Assembly: GCA_934230965.1 (NCBI GenBank)
Contig: CAKQFW010000083.1
Location: 1-8,518 of the forward strand
Direction of reading: 5' to 3'
DNA length: 8,518 nt
From: an uncultured Prevotella sp.
Lineage (GTDB): Bacteria > Bacteroidota > Bacteroidia > Bacteroidales > Bacteroidaceae
Of the stretch, positions 6,552-8,518 are shown in pieces (position 1 is the stretch's first letter; each line of letters begins with the position of its first letter). A program made the position numbers and the translations under genes. The notes under the pieces are model-generated. The model was not told where the DNA came from. It searched no databases and was given only the letters and a program-made list of their open reading frames with translations.

Positions 6552-8518
6552 TCACTTCATCTCGCTGATAAAGTGCTGGGCAATCTGACGCATGAGGTGG
6601 TTGCGTGTGTTTCCGCCGAAGATGCTGTGGTTACGGTTTGTGTAATACAGTTCGCGGAAATCTTTGTCAGCTTGAACCAGCGCCTCGGCATATTCAAACG
6701 TGTTTTGCGGATGCACATTATCGTCGGCCAAGCCATGGCAGATAAGCAAAGCGCCATGCAGTTTCGAGGCACGCACGATGGGATTCACGTCATAGCCGTC
6801 GGGGTTCTCCTTAGGTGTGCGCATATAGCGTTCAGTATAGATGGTATCGTAATAGCGCCAACTGGTGGGCGGTGCCACGGCCACGCCAGCCTTAAACACG
6901 GGTCGGCCTTCGCTCATACTCATCAGTGTGTTAAATCCACCGTAGCTCCATCCCCAGATGCCGATATTATCTTTATCAACATAGGGCAGCGAGCCCATAT
7001 ACAGTGCCGTTTCCACCTGGTCTTTCGACTCGAGGTCGCCAATTTTCAGGTACGTACACTTCTCAAATTCAGAACCGCGTCCGCCAGTTCCACGTCCGTC
7101 AACACAGGCGATGATGAAGCCTTGCTGAGCCAAATAATAGTCGAAGGCGCCACCCTGACCCATAGAACCAGCGCTCCACGAGTTTGTAACCTGCTGACTT
7201 CCAGGTCCGCTATACTGGAAGAGGATTACGGGATACTTTTTCGAAGCATCAAAGTCGGCAGGTTTCACCATCCATCCGTCCAGCTTCACGCCTTCAGAAG
7301 TGGTGAACGAGAAGGGCTCTTTCTTTGTCCAACCATACTCAGCCACCTTCTGTTTCAGCGCGGCATTATCTTCGGGCGTCGACAGCACCTTGCCTTGAGC
7401 ATCGCGCACAGTAAACACAAAGGGCGTGTTATAGTCGCTCCAGGTGTTTACAAAATATTTATGGTCGCCCGAGAAGATGGCGCTGTTCCATCCCTCCTGA
7501 TTAGTAAGACGCGTTGTTTTACCATTCTTGTGCGACACAAACACCTGACGATCGTGAGCGTTCAGCGCGGCAGCCTGATAGTAGATATCGCCTGTAGCCT
7601 CGTCATAACCATAGTTGGCTGTAATATCAAAGGTGCCATTGCCTACAGTGCGCAGCAGAGTACCATTCATATTATATAGGTAAAGGTTCATAAAGCCATT
7701 GCGTTCGCTGGGCAACAAAATGGTGTTTGTGCCCACCTCGATGCCTTCAAGCACCTCTTCCTTCACATATTTCTTAGCCTTATCGCTGATGAGCAGCGTG
7801 GCCACTGTAGAGCGCGGGTTAACCGTATAGATGCTCAGATTGTCTTGATGACGATTGAAGGTGTAAACCAGCAATCGCGAAGCATCGTTCGTAGCCTTGA
7901 TGCGTGGAATGTATCCATCAGCATCAAGAGGCACCTGAAGCTTTTGCGCCTTATGGCTCTTAATGTCATAACTCCATACCGACACTTTTGAGTTGTCCTC
8001 GCCAGCCTTCGGATATTTATACGAATACAGTCCAGGATACACTGCATATTCGTCATGACGGGGCTTCTCGCCAGCAAACATCTGCAGCGAGTAAGTCTTT
8101 ACTGCACTCTCGTCATAGCGCACCCAGCATATCATGGTGCCATCGGCCGAGAACGTGAGCGCCTTAGAGAGGCCAAATTCCTCCTCGTTCACCCAGTCGG
8201 GCACACCGTTTATCACCTGATTAAAGGCGCCATCTTTTGTTACCTGGCTCTCGGCATTGTCGTACAACAGCTTTACCAAGAAGATGTTATTGTCGCGCAC
8301 GAAGGCCACCTGTCGTCCGTCGGGCGACCATGTGGGCACCTGTTGCGGTCCGCCTTCCGACAGTGGTTCCAACTTTCGGCTGGCTATCGTATATATATAA
8401 TACTGTGCTTTAAACGATCGACGATAGATGCTCTGTTTCTTTGTTTGTATGAGCATACGAGTGCCATCAGGCGAGAGGATATATCCATCAAAGCCATCCA
8501 GCTTCTTACCCATAGTAT
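6552..8518 (-). CDS. Dipeptidyl peptidase IV (S9B family), N-terminus off-window
   Basis: A serine exopeptidase that removes Xaa-Pro (or Xaa-Ala) dipeptides from peptide N-termini; in Porphyromonas/Prevotella-type bacteria it acts in the periplasm for peptide-based nutrition. The visible 654 codons run open to the window edge. Compared with P. gingivalis DPP IV (about 720 residues), roughly the first 90 residues with the signal peptide are missing, so the ATG at 8513 is internal. Counting from that Met, residues 1 to about 395 form the beta-propeller with DWVNEEEFG (E111/E112, the double Glu that binds the substrate amino group). About 400-653 is the alpha/beta hydrolase with GWSYGG (S523), GLADDNVH (D597) and NRNHSIFGG (H629) as the catalytic triad. 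All key residues are intact. The promoter lies outside the window; termination is likely at the hairpin 6410-6454. Confidence 0.95.
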   Translation of the reverse strand, partial: TMGKKLDGFDGYILSPDGTRMLIQTKKQSIYRRSFKAQYYIYTIASRKLEPLSEGGPQQVPTWSPDGRQVAFVRDNNIFLVKLLYDNAESQVTKDGAFNQVINGVPDWVNEEEFGLSKALTFSADGTMICWVRYDESAVKTYSLQMFAGEKPRHDEYAVYPGLYSYKYPKAGEDNSKVSVWSYDIKSHKAQKLQVPLDADGYIPRIKATNDASRLLVYTFNRHQDNLSIYTVNPRSTVATLLISDKAKKYVKEEVLEGIEVGTNTILLPSERNGFMNLYLYNMNGTLLRTVGNGTFDITANYGYDEATGDIYYQAAALNAHDRQVFVSHKNGKTTRLTNQEGWNSAIFSGDHKYFVNTWSDYNTPFVFTVRDAQGKVLSTPEDNAALKQKVAEYGWTKKEPFSFTTSEGVKLDGWMVKPADFDASKKYPVILFQYSGPGSQQVTNSWSAGSMGQGGAFDYYLAQQGFIIACVDGRGTGGRGSEFEKCTYLKIGDLESKDQVETALYMGSLPYVDKDNIGIWGWSYGGFNTLMSMSEGRPVFKAGVAVAPPTSWRYYDTIYTERYMRTPKENPDGYDVNPIVRASKLHGALLICHGLADDNVHPQNTFEYAEALVQADKDFRELYYTNRNHSIFGGNTRNHLMRQIAQHFISEMK

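Noticed and set aside
6573..7679. Long open frame (368 codons) on the plus strand opposite the peptidase gene
   Set aside because: It is antisense to a well-conserved DPP IV catalytic region; the translation has no recognisable domain and looks like a codon-bias shadow.
8511..8513. ATG at 8513 as the true start of the peptidase
   Set aside because: The frame stays open to the edge, and the first visible residues align to the propeller interior of DPP IV; signal peptide and about 90 residues would be missing.

Overview
The window looks like chromosomal DNA from a member of the Bacteroidota, most likely Prevotella/Porphyromonas-like. The basis is a Porphyromonas-type dipeptidyl peptidase IV, a UvrA that lacks one cysteine pair in a way I associate with this phylum, a promoter of the Bacteroidetes type (TTTG, 20 nt, TAnnTTTG), and starts without clear Shine-Dalgarno sites. 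The genus is an inference. No phage, plasmid, insertion sequence, CRISPR or tRNA was seen.

Layout. Positions 2-598 (+) hold the last 198 codons of rho, closed by an intrinsic terminator at 633-703. Then come uvrA (741-3548, +) and, 14 nt later, a family 2 glycosyltransferase gene (3563-4639, +), probably one transcription unit. Facing them is a YycJ/WalJ-type metallo-beta-lactamase-fold nuclease gene (4768-5583, -). Between these converging genes lies an array of eight 22-bp tandem repeats plus a degenerate ninth (4585-4782). The array supplies the last 17 codons of the glycosyltransferase and the stop codon of the nuclease gene. A divergent AT-rich intergenic region (5584-5798) carries a near-ideal promoter for the nuclease and a two-copy 23-bp repeat upstream of a small lipoprotein gene (5799-6254, +). 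A strong bidirectional terminator (6410-6454) separates the lipoprotein from a convergent dipeptidyl peptidase IV gene (6552-8518, -), whose N-terminus is outside the window.

Function. Most genes are housekeeping: transcription termination (Rho), nucleotide excision repair (UvrA), a probable repair exonuclease (WalJ type), envelope glycan synthesis (GT2) and peptide utilisation (DPP IV). No new multi-gene system is evident. The most interesting element is the 22-bp array. Its plus-strand RNA would be C-rich and G-poor (7 C to 2 G per unit) with regularly placed pyrimidine-C dinucleotides. No conventional terminator hairpin exists at that convergent junction, so the array could act as a Rho-dependent termination zone. 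That is a hypothesis. A second point is that the nuclease promoter ends 5 nt before its ATG, which predicts a leaderless or nearly leaderless mRNA.
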